From Chth-196 sp044376515 (lineage in GTDB: Bacteria > Verrucomicrobiota > Verrucomicrobiia > Chthoniobacterales > Chthoniobacteraceae), in NCBI GenBank assembly GCA_044376515.1, contig JBILKV010000008.1, positions 1-52,278 on the forward strand: 52,278 bases of DNA. Direction: 5' to 3'. A program made the position numbers and the translations under genes. Position 1 is the first letter of the stretch. The number at the start of each line of letters is the position of its first letter. Positions 35,684 through 45,163 of the stretch are shown here, in pieces. The notes under the pieces were generated by a model. The model was not told the origin of the DNA. It worked only from the letters and a program-made list of their open reading frames with translations, and made no database searches.

Positions 35684-37993
35684 TCACTGGATGTATTCGA
35701 CCCCCTTTTTGCCGGTGGGCAGCACCGACTTTCCGTTCCACTTGTAGACCATCACCGGCATCATCAACCCGCCCGTCCCGATTTCGCCGAGATCCCCCGC
35801 CGAGACGCGCACTGCAAGGTGATTTTCCCCGGGGCGCAGGTGTTTTCCGATGTCCGCAAATTCCGCCGGCTTCGCGAAGCCCATCCAGCCACCGAGACGC
35901 TGTCCATTGAGGAACACTTCCACGTCGTGGTCAAAGCCGCCAAACCAAAGGCGCAAATCCCCATCGGGCAGCTGGTTCAGCAGGGTAAACTTTGTCCGGT
36001 ACCAAAGGTCGCCCTGATAATCGGCAAGTCCGTAGTCGGCCCAGGAGCGGGTGAATACTTTCATGGGCTGCCACGCCGCGTCATCGAACCGCGGCTCCCA
36101 CCAACGCTCCTCCTTGCCCGTCTTGGAGGGATCCTTCTGCGCACGCCACTCCTCGGGCATGCGGGCCAGCCGTTGCGCCCCATCGGCTAGTGCGGCGGCG
36201 CCAGCCTCCACGGTCAGTCCGAGAAACCGGGTGTAGTACCCCCACGCGTACCGTTCGTGGATCCAGTGGGGTTCCGGTCGGTCCGCCAACGAATCAATGT
36301 GGCTCTTCAAATTCGCCTGTTCCTTGGCCGCCTCCCTAAATTCGCAGCTGCCAACGTGGTTCCAGAGCTTTATGAAAATTTCCGCGCTGCGCAGCCCTGC
36401 CTCCGCGACAGCGACGGCCTCACGTACCCGCGGGCTTTTTGCCACTCTGCCCGCCTCTTCAAAATCCGCGCGACTCTGCGCCAGCAATTCCGCCGTCCAA
36501 ATCCGGTGCATCCCGTACTGGCTGCCCACGTGTACGGGCGTCCCGTCGTAGGCCGCATCCAAACGCATCCAGTAGCGGCGCATTGGAACGGCCGCCTCCC
36601 CGTAAAACCCGCGGAAATACCGTTCCATCTCCGCATCCACATCGATCCCGCTGTTCCAGGCCAGACGGGTGCACAGGTAAAAATGCGGTGCATGCGCGGA
36701 CCACGAGTCCATCGACTCAAAAATCCACGCCAACTCCGTCGGCTTTGCCTCCCGCAGCACCGCTGCAAGTCGCTTATAATAGGCGATCTTGCTGAGCGGC
36801 AGCAGGGCGTCCGCCAGGTTGTAGTTGTAGGCGTAAAAACCCAGTTTCGTCGAAAGGCGGCCCCATGCTGCAATCTCGGATCCGAGTAACTGGCTTGATT
36901 CACACACCGGATTGTTTGGGCCATGAAAACGGCAGCGCCGAATCGGGGCGACCATGGGAAAGATGTTGGGGTGTAGCTTTGGTATTTTCAGCGGGGGCCG
37001 GGAGTATTCGCTGTAGACGAGGAGTCCCAGATCCCTGTCGGGAAATTGGAGGGAAGTCCGCTTCGCCAGTTCTCCCGCAAAATCAAAAACCCGGTCCGCG
37101 CATGAGGGCATCCCGCTGGTAGGCTCGCGATACCCCGGGGTGTCGAGTTGCGCACAGCGGTCGCACTCGCACAGGTTGCCGCCGTCGTTCGGGCCGGCAG
37201 CAAAGATCCGCTGTTTTTCCATCCCCATTTTGAGCATCAGACTCTCCGCTGCGATCCGCACGGTATCCGGATTGGTGGTGCAGAGCTGTTTGGTGGTCCG
37301 TTTCCCCCGATTGAGGCTGAAATATTCGGGGTGCATTGGAAAATGATCCTTCGGAGAGACCAATCCATGCCACGCGTGGCTCCAACTGCCCTGCTGAAAT
37401 TCCGCTTTGTTGCGGGCGAGCCATTTCTCAGTAAGCAGGCCCGGGTTGCCCTTCCCCCCGTACCAGAAACGGCGGTTTACCGAATCACTGAGGCCGGTGT
37501 GGTCCAGATCGTCCGCCAACCGCGCCTCTTTTACCACCGGTACCACCTCACCCAACGTGCCGGGAGCAAACCATCCACACCCGAGCCGCTCCAGAAGATC
37601 GTACACGGCATGAAGTTCCCCACGCGGTGTTTCTCCAACCAATAAGAGCCGGCCTTGTTGAACCCGGTACCGAAACCCGTCTCGCGCGCCGGACTGTTTT
37701 TCCACAGCGAGCCCCATCCCGCGGGCAAGGCTTCCCAAAACCATGACTCCGGGTCCCGGGGGAATTCCCTTCGCAGCATCGGCTTTCTGCACCTCCAGTT
37801 CCCAGCCGCTCATGCGCCCGAGGTACCCGGCGAGCTCCCCGGCTGCTTCCATGCAGACCGGATCCTCATCGCTGCGGACGAAGATCTGGGGCTTCCGGGC
37901 CGTTGCGGTGTCAAAAACGGTGTATGCGGAAGCCGAGAGCGAGAGGCAACCCAGCAGCAGAGCGGAAATTCGGAGTGGGGTGGGGGAATGCAT
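35684..37993 (-). CDS. Secreted DUF4838 family protein (putative carbohydrate-active)
   Basis: The product is 769 residues from ATG 37993, chosen because it starts a clean signal peptide (PLRISALLLGCLSLSASAY). Residues about 30-140 resemble the N-terminal domain of alpha-glucuronidase-like proteins (KPQIFVRSDEDPVCMEAAGE, ELHAVYDLLERLGCGWFAPG). The central DUF4838 part includes HPEYFSLNRGKR, CTTNPDTVRIAAES, GPNDGGNLCECDRCAQLDTP and LGLLVYSEYSRPP. The last 150 residues look like a galactose-binding-type beta-sandwich (DLWYRTKFTLLNQLPDGDLR, DHDVEVFLNGQRLGGW). No activity is assigned to the family; polysaccharide processing is inferred. It is followed on the same strand by long non-coding DNA, and the S51 peptidase gene ends 76 bases upstream of its start. 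Confidence 0.85.
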   Translation of the reverse strand: MHSPTPLRISALLLGCLSLSASAYTVFDTATARKPQIFVRSDEDPVCMEAAGELAGYLGRMSGWELEVQKADAAKGIPPGPGVMVLGSLARGMGLAVEKQSGARDGFRYRVQQGRLLLVGETPRGELHAVYDLLERLGCGWFAPGTLGEVVPVVKEARLADDLDHTGLSDSVNRRFWYGGKGNPGLLTEKWLARNKAEFQQGSWSHAWHGLVSPKDHFPMHPEYFSLNRGKRTTKQLCTTNPDTVRIAAESLMLKMGMEKQRIFAAGPNDGGNLCECDRCAQLDTPGYREPTSGMPSCADRVFDFAGELAKRTSLQFPDRDLGLLVYSEYSRPPLKIPKLHPNIFPMVAPIRRCRFHGPNNPVCESSQLLGSEIAAWGRLSTKLGFYAYNYNLADALLPLSKIAYYKRLAAVLREAKPTELAWIFESMDSWSAHAPHFYLCTRLAWNSGIDVDAEMERYFRGFYGEAAVPMRRYWMRLDAAYDGTPVHVGSQYGMHRIWTAELLAQSRADFEEAGRVAKSPRVREAVAVAEAGLRSAEIFIKLWNHVGSCEFREAAKEQANLKSHIDSLADRPEPHWIHERYAWGYYTRFLGLTVEAGAAALADGAQRLARMPEEWRAQKDPSKTGKEERWWEPRFDDAAWQPMKVFTRSWADYGLADYQGDLWYRTKFTLLNQLPDGDLRLWFGGFDHDVEVFLNGQRLGGWMGFAKPAEFADIGKHLRPGENHLAVRVSAGDLGEIGTGGLMMPVMVYKWNGKSVLPTGKKGVEYIQ

Positions 37994-38069
37994 CCCCGAG
38001 TTGTCATTATGCCTTCCTTCCGAGTCAACTCCGCGTATCCGTCGCACGACGGAGGGTCGGCGCCTTGGT

Positions 38070-38897
38070 TCAGGAGGGGCGCGGCAAAACCCGCGCGGGC
38101 AGGCGTTCTTCCACAACGGCTCCTCCCTCGGAATGCACGCGAAAAGCGGCTGCCTTTTCCGAGAGGGCGTACGCCCCCTCGAGGCGCGTGTCCTCAAAGA
38201 GAAAACCGACTCCGTCCTCGCAGGCGAGACCCGCGCGGATTTCCCCGCGGCCCATCAACTCATGGTAGGCCGGTCGGCGCTGGGGATTGTGATAGTGGGG
38301 ACAGGCACTGCCGGGCAGCCAGCCGAGGCATGGCATTGCCCCCAAGGCCCCGGGCCGCGAATCCGTGACGCCTTGCTCGAACCAGCAAATCATTCCCGCA
38401 CTTTCGCCTGCCAGCACCGTCCCTTGCTCCCATGCTTTGCGCAAAAGAAGGTCCACGCCCTGGGCCCGCCACACCCCGAGCATGTTCAGCGTGTTCCCGC
38501 CCGGCACGAAAATCACATCGGCTCCGAGCAGTTGCTCCTCGAAGTTTCGGAGCCGGTTGGTCGGGCCAAACAACCGCAGATGCTGCGGGCGGCATTCGAG
38601 GGGCTGCATCACTTCGTACCAAGAGACCAACGACTCGAGATTGTCCCCACTGGCCGTTGGCAGGCAGCACACTTGCGGATTGGTAACCCTCGCCAGCGAA
38701 AGCACAAAACGCATGAGTTTTCTCTCCGGATCCACCGAGGAGACAAAGCCGCCGCCTGCGGCAAAAATGCGGCGTATGGGGCCTCTCGAAGGAGACGGAC
38801 CGGTGGCGGACACGCTTCCTAAACTTGCGGCGGCGCCGCCTACGAGCATTCCGGTGGCCAACCCGAGAAATTTCCGCTTTCCGATCTGCGAATGCAT
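38070..38897 (-). CDS. Peptidase S51 / cyanophycinase-like protein
   Basis: The product is 275 residues from ATG 38897. The N-terminus has a basic then hydrophobic export-type signal (KRKFLGLATGMLVGGAAAS), so it is likely exported. The S51 fold is recognisable by IFAAGGGFV, QVCCLPTAS, ADVIFVPGGNTLNML and the nucleophile elbow LAGESAGMICWF (Ser167), followed by HYHNPQRRPAY. Dipeptidase E cleaves Asp-X dipeptides and cyanophycinase degrades cyanophycin; the substrate here cannot be told from sequence. The gene lies upstream of the DUF4838 gene on the same strand, 76 bases apart. Confidence 0.87.
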   Translation of the reverse strand: MHSQIGKRKFLGLATGMLVGGAAASLGSVSATGPSPSRGPIRRIFAAGGGFVSSVDPERKLMRFVLSLARVTNPQVCCLPTASGDNLESLVSWYEVMQPLECRPQHLRLFGPTNRLRNFEEQLLGADVIFVPGGNTLNMLGVWRAQGVDLLLRKAWEQGTVLAGESAGMICWFEQGVTDSRPGALGAMPCLGWLPGSACPHYHNPQRRPAYHELMGRGEIRAGLACEDGVGFLFEDTRLEGAYALSEKAAAFRVHSEGGAVVEERLPARVLPRPS

Positions 38898-38964
38898 CGG
38901 GCTTTTGTCACAGAGCGGGTCAAACCGGTCAACCTTGTGACACCTTTTGGATAGGGCTTGCTTA

Positions 38965-39009
38965 GGGACAGACACTTTCCGTGCTTTGGGGACAGACACT
39001 TTCCGTGCT
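38965..39009. repeat. Two tandem copies of a gggacagacactttcc motif
   Basis: Copies lie at 38965-38985 and 38989-39009, with a period of 24 bases, both ending in cgtgct. They sit between the S51 gene and the small membrane protein. Sequences of this form recur in many bacterial genomes near REP-associated (RAYT) transposases, as I recall; no such transposase gene is visible here, so this may be a solo remnant. Confidence 0.65.
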
Positions 39010-39103
39010 ACACTCTTGTCACATCCAGTGGCACTTCCATGGACACTTTGATTTTGCACCGATGGACTGGCACAAATCGAGAGGCCTGTCAGATTGTGGC
39101 GTC

Positions 39104-39562
39104 ATGACTTGCCCCACTCCCGCCAAGCGATTGCATGAAATGAACGCCTTGGAAGACATGGGCCAGTTCCCCTTGGTGATCTACGCCGGAGCCACGGGTA
39201 ATGTATTGGCGACCCTCACGGCCACTTGGTTCCTTCACCACTACTCGGACGATCTGCGGGTTTTGTGGCTCTGGGCGGTGGGAATCATCGCACTGAATCT
39301 CAGCCCCGTTGTTTTTCTGCGCCTCGTCTTAAAAAACACCCGGGACACTCCCCCGATCCGGGAGATGAATTTTTTCCGGGATCAACACCGCTTTGCCTCG
39401 TGGGTTTATGCGGTGGCTTCCGGCAATCTCTTTTTCTGGATGGTGACGGCGTGGTGCGTGTTCAGTTTCAACGCAGAACTCCCCAGTCTGCTCGGACTTC
39501 TCGGAACGGCTCTGGTTGTCACGTCCTTCCCGGCTTGGATTCGGTTGTTCCGTAAAAACTAA
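39104..39562 (+). CDS. Small hypothetical four-helix membrane protein
   Basis: The product is 152 residues from ATG 39104; ATG 39062 or 39140 are alternatives and no Shine-Dalgarno sequence decides. Four hydrophobic segments are visible: FPLVIYAGATGNVLATLTAT, VLWLWAVGIIALNLSPVVFL, FASWVYAVASGNLFFWMVTA and LLGLLGTALVVTSFPAWIRL. GATGN and VASGN stand at equivalent places in helices 1 and 3, suggesting an internal duplication. I do not recognise a family. The gene stands alone, facing away from the S51 gene. Confidence 0.65.
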   Translation: MTCPTPAKRLHEMNALEDMGQFPLVIYAGATGNVLATLTATWFLHHYSDDLRVLWLWAVGIIALNLSPVVFLRLVLKNTRDTPPIREMNFFRDQHRFASWVYAVASGNLFFWMVTAWCVFSFNAELPSLLGLLGTALVVTSFPAWIRLFRKN

Positions 39563-40145
39563 ATCCCGCCGTTCAGCCTCACGAATTCGCTTTTCGCTCC
39601 GTTTCCGCAACTCGCGCGCGCGGTATCGTCGAAGGGCGCTTCCGTTGAAAGTTAGCCTTCACCCATTGTGCGAGCCGTCTGCACTTCCACAGCCGTGGTA
39701 GCCATCGACGAATAAGGCATATGGTTGGCGCGCGGATTTTTTCGGCCAAAAGCGACGCATCTGCGGTGCTTCCTAAACCGGTTCAGAGTGTATCTGCCGC
39801 ACCCGGCTCTTTTTTGGTCGCCCAGCGTTGGGTCAGAAATTCTGGAATCCGAGCGAATGAAGGCCTTTCAGACTACGCTCGAGCAGGCGGCGATGTTTGG
39901 CGAGGCGGACGCTGAACCCCAAAAACTACACACAGCAAAGGGGGCTGGGTAGATGGGCCTCGGTGGACGGATACGTTGCAAATGCGGATTCTAAAGCCGC
40001 CGCTCGAGCGCAGGTGTCGGGTTTCGACGGCCGTCCACAGCAACCCGGAGCGCAGAGGTCTTTTCGCTTCGTTGTGGCTGAGCCTCGGCCCCTTGGACAT
40101 GTTCGCGGGAGCTTGGCGGCATCCCGGTCCCGCGCGGGCGGCCGT
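39563..40145. other. Gene-free region at the left edge of the cassette island
   Basis: I see no gene in these 583 bases. It contains a 58-bp solo IS end (39918-39975) that matches the right end of the IS66-type element near 51914-51970. The rest is unassigned and probably decayed sequence. Confidence 0.5.
39918..39975 (-). mobile_element. Solo IS end (IS66-type element remnant)
   Basis: This 58-bp stretch, from cccaaaaactac to ggacggatacg, matches 51914-51970 with only a few changes and one extra base. It stops matching exactly at cgtatcc on the outer side, the same boundary seen at both ends of the right-hand element. On the inner side similarity ends at cccaaaaac. It is therefore the terminal piece of a former IS copy with the remainder lost. 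Confidence 0.75.
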
Positions 40146-41342
40146 TTACTGCGGGCCCGGAACGACGTTATACTCGCGCCCTTCCCAACGGATCTCCTTG
40201 GGTAAATCCACGACGGGCCATCCGTGCGCGTAAACACGGACCACCCTTTTGGGGCGGAAGCCTTCGAGAAGGAAGTCCGGGCGGACATCCATTTCGACTC
40301 CGCTGTACCCGGGGGAGGCGGGAGTGGTGCGCAGCGCTTTGACGGGACCGCTGCGCCGGTCATTCACCGGATCAAACGGAGCAAGGGAGTCGAGGGTCAC
40401 GGCAAGGGCCACATTGTGGCGGTCTTTGAGTTCGCCGGTTTCCTCGGTCACATGCAGATCCTCAAGCAGCTTGGGATCGAAATTGTCAAAAAAGCGGAGC
40501 GTAAGAATCTGCGTGGCGTTGTCGACGCGGGCGATCCATGCAGGAATTCCCCGCTCCTTGGTGTGCTGCCGGTGGATGCGCAGTTGGTGGTCGGTTGCCC
40601 CGGCACGCGATTCGTCATCCACCCAAAGGTCCAGAATACGCCCCGTTCCAATGAGGGTGGCCCACGTGAGATTGAAAAGCATCGTCTGCCCGGGCGCGAG
40701 GGATTCGGGGGGATGGAAGCTGTTTCCCTTCCACACACGGGTTCGTTCCATGAGGGAAAACTTTTTGGCCTCTTCGCCGGGGTTGCCGTTTGGAACGCGT
40801 GATCCGGAAAGCTTGCGGGTTTCCGGATCGATGGATTCGATTTTCCAAATCTGGTGCTGGCGCTTGTGGTAGCTGAAGTCGTCTTCCAGCAGGATGCAGC
40901 GGGTAAAATCGGCCTCGGGGGTGATCCGCCTCTCATAGGCAGTGATGGGCGGTGTCTTGTCCTGAGGGTGTTTGAGATAAAAATGTCCGTGGAGGTGCGT
41001 GCCGAGGGGGATGTCTTCGAGAGAGGCCCACGCGCCATGGTAGAAAACACTCCCGTACGGCAGCATGGAGGCGCCAAGGGGCAGGTCCATGTGGCTGCGG
41101 TTTTGTTTGTCGGTGCGGTCCGCCCGCAGCACGAACGTGCGTTCGACGTGGTTGACGCTGACGAGTTCTCCGCCGATGTAGTGCGCGGAATCCGGCGGCG
41201 GAAACTCCCCGTCCACGAGTTGAAACCACGGCAGTTTTTCGTCGTTGGCTTGGTCCGTGCGGTAGGGCGGGGCGTCCGCCGCGAGCAGAGTCGTCGCTAA
41301 CAGGGCGGCGGCTGCGAGGGCAGCCGGGAGCGGCAGTTTCAT
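40146..41342 (-). CDS. Secreted hypothetical protein, third gene of DUF1592-DUF1552 cassette A
   Basis: The product is 398 residues from ATG 41342, which begins a signal peptide (PLPAALAAAALLATTLLAA). It is clearly homologous to the third gene of cassette B (49639-50817). Shared blocks are YIGGELVSVNH versus YLCGELVEVDH, MLPYGSVFYHGAWASLEDIP versus LLPYGTIRFRGAPAELRDIP, LLEDDFSYHKRQ versus LEDDFSFYQRQ, TRVWKGN versus TRVWKGR, LWVDDESRA versus VWLDDEARS, and LLEGFRPKRVVRV near the C-terminus. I recognise no known domain. It starts 8 bases after the DUF1552 gene ends, so the three genes are probably co-transcribed and co-exported. Confidence 0.82.
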   Translation of the reverse strand: MKLPLPAALAAAALLATTLLAADAPPYRTDQANDEKLPWFQLVDGEFPPPDSAHYIGGELVSVNHVERTFVLRADRTDKQNRSHMDLPLGASMLPYGSVFYHGAWASLEDIPLGTHLHGHFYLKHPQDKTPPITAYERRITPEADFTRCILLEDDFSYHKRQHQIWKIESIDPETRKLSGSRVPNGNPGEEAKKFSLMERTRVWKGNSFHPPESLAPGQTMLFNLTWATLIGTGRILDLWVDDESRAGATDHQLRIHRQHTKERGIPAWIARVDNATQILTLRFFDNFDPKLLEDLHVTEETGELKDRHNVALAVTLDSLAPFDPVNDRRSGPVKALRTTPASPGYSGVEMDVRPDFLLEGFRPKRVVRVYAHGWPVVDLPKEIRWEGREYNVVPGPQ

Positions 41343-41350
41343 GGGGAGGC

Positions 41351-42721
41351 TTAAACGATCTCCGACACCGTGCGCACGCTGTCGTGGAACCTGTCGATCT
41401 CGACACCCGCAGTTTGGCAAAGGGTAAGAAGCAGGTTGCTGAGCCGGGCGTTTTCGTCGACGGGTCTGCCGCAGATTTTGTAGTGTCCGCCGGCGTCTGC
41501 GACGTTGTACCGGCCGATTTTGGGCAGGTTGAAATCGACGTGCTTGCCGTGTTTGAGTCCCAGTGCCTTGCCTCCTGCGAGGAGCAGCGGGAGGTTGGCG
41601 TTGCCGTGGCTGTGGCCGTAGGACATGCCGCTGCCCCAGAGGACCTGGGTGGTGTCCAGCAGGGGGCTCCCCCCTTCCTCGAGCGAGGCGAGTTTTTCGA
41701 GAAAGTAGGCCAGTTGTTCGATGAGGAAGGTGTCGGTCTCGGTGAGGCGGCGGAGTTGCTCAGGATCGCCGTTGTGGTGTGAGAGTTCATGGCGCGTTTG
41801 CACCACGCCGATTTCGGGAATCGCCAGGCCGTGGGATTCGCTTCCGATCATGCAGGTGATGACGCGTGTGGAGTCGGTCTGCAGAGCGAGCGTCATCAGA
41901 TCGTAGAAGAGGCGGTAGTATTCTCCCGCCTGTTTCATGTCGACCTTGCGCTGCAGTTGCTGGGAGAGGGACGGAGCAATCTTGGGTTTGGGGACGTCGA
42001 GCCACGATTTCGCCCTCTCGGTGCGGACCTCGAGTTCGCGCACGGACGTGAGGTATTCGTCGAGCTTGGTACGGTCTCCGCTACCGACTTTGCGGCTCAT
42101 TTCTTTGGCGTCATCGATGACGAGGTCGAGGATGCTGCCGCGGCGTTCGAGGCGTTTTTGCACATCCTCGCGGCTGTCACTTTCCACGCCGAAGAGCCGG
42201 TTGAAGATGGCTTGTGAGCTGCGTTCCGCCGGGAGCTGGATGCCTTCCTTCGACCACCCCAGCGAGTGTCCGGTGACGGCCAGCTCCAGCGAGGAAAAAC
42301 GCGTGGCCTTGCCCTGCACCTCGGCGATGAGTTGGTCGGCGGAGACGGAGTTGCGGAACGGGCCGCCATCCGGCGGCACGTTCGCACCGGTGAGCCACAC
42401 TTTGTCGCAGTTGTGGTGTTTGCCGAGGACCATCGGATGGTGCAGACCGCTGATGGGGGTCAGGTTCGCGCGGTGCTTCTCGAGTGCCGCCATGCAGGCG
42501 GGCAGTTCAAAATTGGAGCCGGCTTTCTGAATCTGCCAGGTCAGCGTGTTCACCCCATTGGGGATGTAGAGGAAAACGCTGCGCCTCGCCCCGGAGGCGG
42601 TTCCTGCGGCGGCAGCCAGTGCGGGGCGCATGCATTCCAAAAGCGGCAGGGCGATGGTTGCTCCGAGACCGCGGAGCATGTGTCGGCGGCTGATTTGCCA
42701 GGAGTTGGTTTGGATGTTCAT
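41351..42721 (-). CDS. DUF1552 family secreted protein, cassette A (Tat signal)
   Basis: The product is 456 residues. A twin-arginine signal opens the protein (ISRRHMLRGLGATIALPLLE). The DUF1552 pattern continues with RRSVFLYIPNGVNTLTWQ, LTPISGLHHPMVLGKHHNCD, FRNSVSADQLIAEVQG, DEYLTSVRELEVRTERA, LALQTDSTRVITCMIGSES, RHELSHHNGDPEQLRRLTE, VLWGSGMSYGHSHGNANLP and LKHGKHVDFNLP. It is closely similar to the cassette B protein at 48284-49642 and more distant from the one at 12825-14093. It sits between the cytochrome gene (30 bases upstream) and the third cassette gene. Confidence 0.92.
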   Translation of the reverse strand: MNIQTNSWQISRRHMLRGLGATIALPLLECMRPALAAAAGTASGARRSVFLYIPNGVNTLTWQIQKAGSNFELPACMAALEKHRANLTPISGLHHPMVLGKHHNCDKVWLTGANVPPDGGPFRNSVSADQLIAEVQGKATRFSSLELAVTGHSLGWSKEGIQLPAERSSQAIFNRLFGVESDSREDVQKRLERRGSILDLVIDDAKEMSRKVGSGDRTKLDEYLTSVRELEVRTERAKSWLDVPKPKIAPSLSQQLQRKVDMKQAGEYYRLFYDLMTLALQTDSTRVITCMIGSESHGLAIPEIGVVQTRHELSHHNGDPEQLRRLTETDTFLIEQLAYFLEKLASLEEGGSPLLDTTQVLWGSGMSYGHSHGNANLPLLLAGGKALGLKHGKHVDFNLPKIGRYNVADAGGHYKICGRPVDENARLSNLLLTLCQTAGVEIDRFHDSVRTVSEIV

Positions 42722-42751
42722 GAAGAAGGAGGATTTGGGAGAAGGGCGGGG

Positions 42752-45163
42752 TTAGCGGGCTTGGAAAAGGTCGGAGGTGATGAGCGCCTCGAGGATAGAG
42801 CGCACTCCATAGCCCGCCTCCTTCGACTGCGCGGCGATGGCTGCGAGGCGTTCCTCATCTTCAAAGCTCAGACTGCGGCGCAGGGCGTAGGTGCCGAGTT
42901 TGCGGATGAAGGTTTTGTTGAAGGCGTCCATATCGGCAAGGAGCAGGCGTTTGAATTCCTCCGCATCGCGGTAGGTACGCCCATCGGGCAGATGCCCGCT
43001 GGCATCGACGTCGGGATCGTCTCCGGTGCCCTGCTGGATTTTCTCCTGCGTGCGCCAGCGCCCGATGGCGTCGTAGTTTTCAAAAGCGAGTCCGAGCGGA
43101 TCAATCCGCGCGTGGCAGGCCGCACAGTTTTCGTTCGCTTTGTGTGCGTCGAGCTTCATGCGCAGCGTGGCCTTGGGGGAATCCACCGGGTTGGGCGCGA
43201 TCGGCTCGACGTTGGCGGGCGGCGGCGGCGGGGATTTGCCGAAGATGGATTCGGAAATCCACACGCCGCGGTGGACGGGGCGGTGGCGTGTGCCGTCCGA
43301 GGTCAGCGACAGGATTCCTGCATGCGTCAGGATGCCCCCGCGGTGCGTGTCCGCCCGCAGGGAGACGCGTTCAAAAGTATCCCGCTCGGGCTCCTCGATG
43401 CCGTAGTGACGGGCCAGACGCGGGTTGAGCATGGTCCAGTCGCTCTGGAGCAATTCCGAAAGAGGCAGATTTTTCGCCAGGGTTTCTGTGAAAAACGCGG
43501 TGGTTTCCGCGATCATGCTTTGCTCCAGATGTTTGTCGTAGTCTGGATACAGCTTTTTATCCGGGGCAAACATGCCCACTTTGCGCAGTTGCAGCCATTG
43601 GAAGGGGAAGGACTGCGCAAAGCGGGTGGCACGCGGATCCGCGAGCATGCGGGCAACCTGCTTTTTGATTTCCGCGCGGTCCTGAAGTTTTCCCGCGGCT
43701 GCGAGCGCCGTGAGTTCGGCGTCCGGCATGGTGCTCCAGAGCATGTAGGAGAGGCGGGACGCAAGTTCCCAGTCGGTGAGCGTGTGCCGCTCCCGGTCTT
43801 CGGATCCTTCGTGGAGAAAGAGGAAATTCCGGGAGCAAAGAATCGCAATCATCCCATGTTTGACCGCAGTTTTTACATCGGTTCCGGAATCGAGCTCCTT
43901 TTGAACCATGGAGCCGATTTTCGCCATCTCCTCCGCGGTCGCCGGCCTCCGGAAGGCGCGGTCGGCGAAAGCTTGCAGGGCTTTGGCGACCTGTTCGGGA
44001 TTGTTCTCCGCGGGTAAAAAGGGAGCGCGCAGGGCGGCTTCCGCGTCCGTGACAAGGGGCCCCTTCCACTCGACCTCGTCGATGATGAGGAAGCTGTAAA
44101 GGGGAACGCCTTCTTCGTCGGTGAGTTTCAACTGCCAGGGAATGCGGCCTTCTTTGAGGCTGACGAAAGGGCGGTTTCCATGGCGGCCGAATCTCGGAAG
44201 CGTCGACGGGCCCGCAATGTGGTTGTAAACGTGAACGGTTAGCGAGCTTGCAGGCAGGTGTGTCCGGAAGGTGAGGGTGACGGGTTTGTCTTCCGGTGCG
44301 ACGACGTCCTGTTCAAACAGGACCCTGTCTAGATTCTCCTCGTAAAAGCGCAACCGCGGGGCGGCCCCGCCGGGTTTTTTGAGGCCGGAAAGGGTGATTT
44401 TGCACTCGTACACGCCCGCGGACTTGAGGCGTCCCGGGTTTGCGCCCCGAAAGATGTCTCCGGGCCACAGATCGTAGCGCACCTTGTCCAGCAGACCCCG
44501 GGACTCGAGGTATTCGCGGTACTTGCCCGTGACTTGCGTGGCCTGGACGCTTTTGCGTTGGAACTCGAGAGGATCGGGCGCTTTTGCGGGATAGGCTTCC
44601 GCGAGGATTTTTTCCGCAAACTGGAAGTATTTTTCCATCTGGCTCGCGGAGAGTGTCATTACGGAACCAAGGCGTTCGAAGCCGTGCCATTCGGGGTCCT
44701 CCATGAATCCGCCGGGATCGTTGGCGTCGACGTGCACCCCGAGCAGATCGTAGATGGTGTGGACATATTCCTCGCGGCTGAGGCGGTGGAAGGAAACCCG
44801 GTCCCGCTTGGCCATGCGGGCGGCTTCGCCCTCCTTGATGCGCGCGGACAGCCACTCGACAACGCGTGCGCTTTCGGTGGCGGCAGGCTGTTTTTCCTCT
44901 TTCTTGGGAGGCATCTCGCCGGAGCTGATCCGGCTCATGATTTCGGCCCATTGTGGGGTGTCCTTCAGCCCGATTTCCCGCGACAGGGAATCGATGCGAA
45001 GGTCGCCTTTCTGCTTCTGGGCGTCGTGGCAATGCAGACAGTACGCGTCGAGATACGGTTGCACATCCCGCGAAAAATCGGGCTGCTGCGCAGTGGCGCT
45101 CGTTCCAAGAGCCGAGAGCGCTACGGTGGCGACTGCAAGTGCGAGGGGGAGGAGAATGGCCAT
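42752..45163 (-). CDS. Planctomycete-type cytochrome c domain protein (DUF1592 family), cassette A
   Basis: The product is 803 residues. ATG 45163 starts a signal peptide (ILLPLALAVATVALSALG). Haem motif 1 is YCLHCHDAQKQKGD (residues 41-54) and motif 2 is NCAACHARIDPLGL. Between them are RLSREEYVHTIYDLLGVHVD, MTLSASQMEKYFQFAEK, WELASRLSYMLWSTMPDAEL, FQWLQLRKVG, GILTHAGILSLTSDGTRHRP and RGVWISESIFGKSPPPPP, as in DUF1587, DUF1592, DUF1588 and DUF1585 proteins. A covalent-haem periplasmic protein is expected; its redox partner is unknown. It is the first gene of cassette A. The frame continues upstream to 45211 without a better start. Confidence 0.92.
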   Translation of the reverse strand: MAILLPLALAVATVALSALGTSATAQQPDFSRDVQPYLDAYCLHCHDAQKQKGDLRIDSLSREIGLKDTPQWAEIMSRISSGEMPPKKEEKQPAATESARVVEWLSARIKEGEAARMAKRDRVSFHRLSREEYVHTIYDLLGVHVDANDPGGFMEDPEWHGFERLGSVMTLSASQMEKYFQFAEKILAEAYPAKAPDPLEFQRKSVQATQVTGKYREYLESRGLLDKVRYDLWPGDIFRGANPGRLKSAGVYECKITLSGLKKPGGAAPRLRFYEENLDRVLFEQDVVAPEDKPVTLTFRTHLPASSLTVHVYNHIAGPSTLPRFGRHGNRPFVSLKEGRIPWQLKLTDEEGVPLYSFLIIDEVEWKGPLVTDAEAALRAPFLPAENNPEQVAKALQAFADRAFRRPATAEEMAKIGSMVQKELDSGTDVKTAVKHGMIAILCSRNFLFLHEGSEDRERHTLTDWELASRLSYMLWSTMPDAELTALAAAGKLQDRAEIKKQVARMLADPRATRFAQSFPFQWLQLRKVGMFAPDKKLYPDYDKHLEQSMIAETTAFFTETLAKNLPLSELLQSDWTMLNPRLARHYGIEEPERDTFERVSLRADTHRGGILTHAGILSLTSDGTRHRPVHRGVWISESIFGKSPPPPPANVEPIAPNPVDSPKATLRMKLDAHKANENCAACHARIDPLGLAFENYDAIGRWRTQEKIQQGTGDDPDVDASGHLPDGRTYRDAEEFKRLLLADMDAFNKTFIRKLGTYALRRSLSFEDEERLAAIAAQSKEAGYGVRSILEALITSDLFQAR

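Noticed and set aside
34944..35747. 267-codon plus-strand frame in the intergenic region
   Set aside because: It runs through hairpins and into the 3' end of the DUF4838 gene on the other strand, with no protein-like features.
42266..44017. 583-codon plus-strand frame across DUF1552 and DUF1592 genes of cassette A
   Set aside because: It is antisense to two well-supported genes and spans their boundary.
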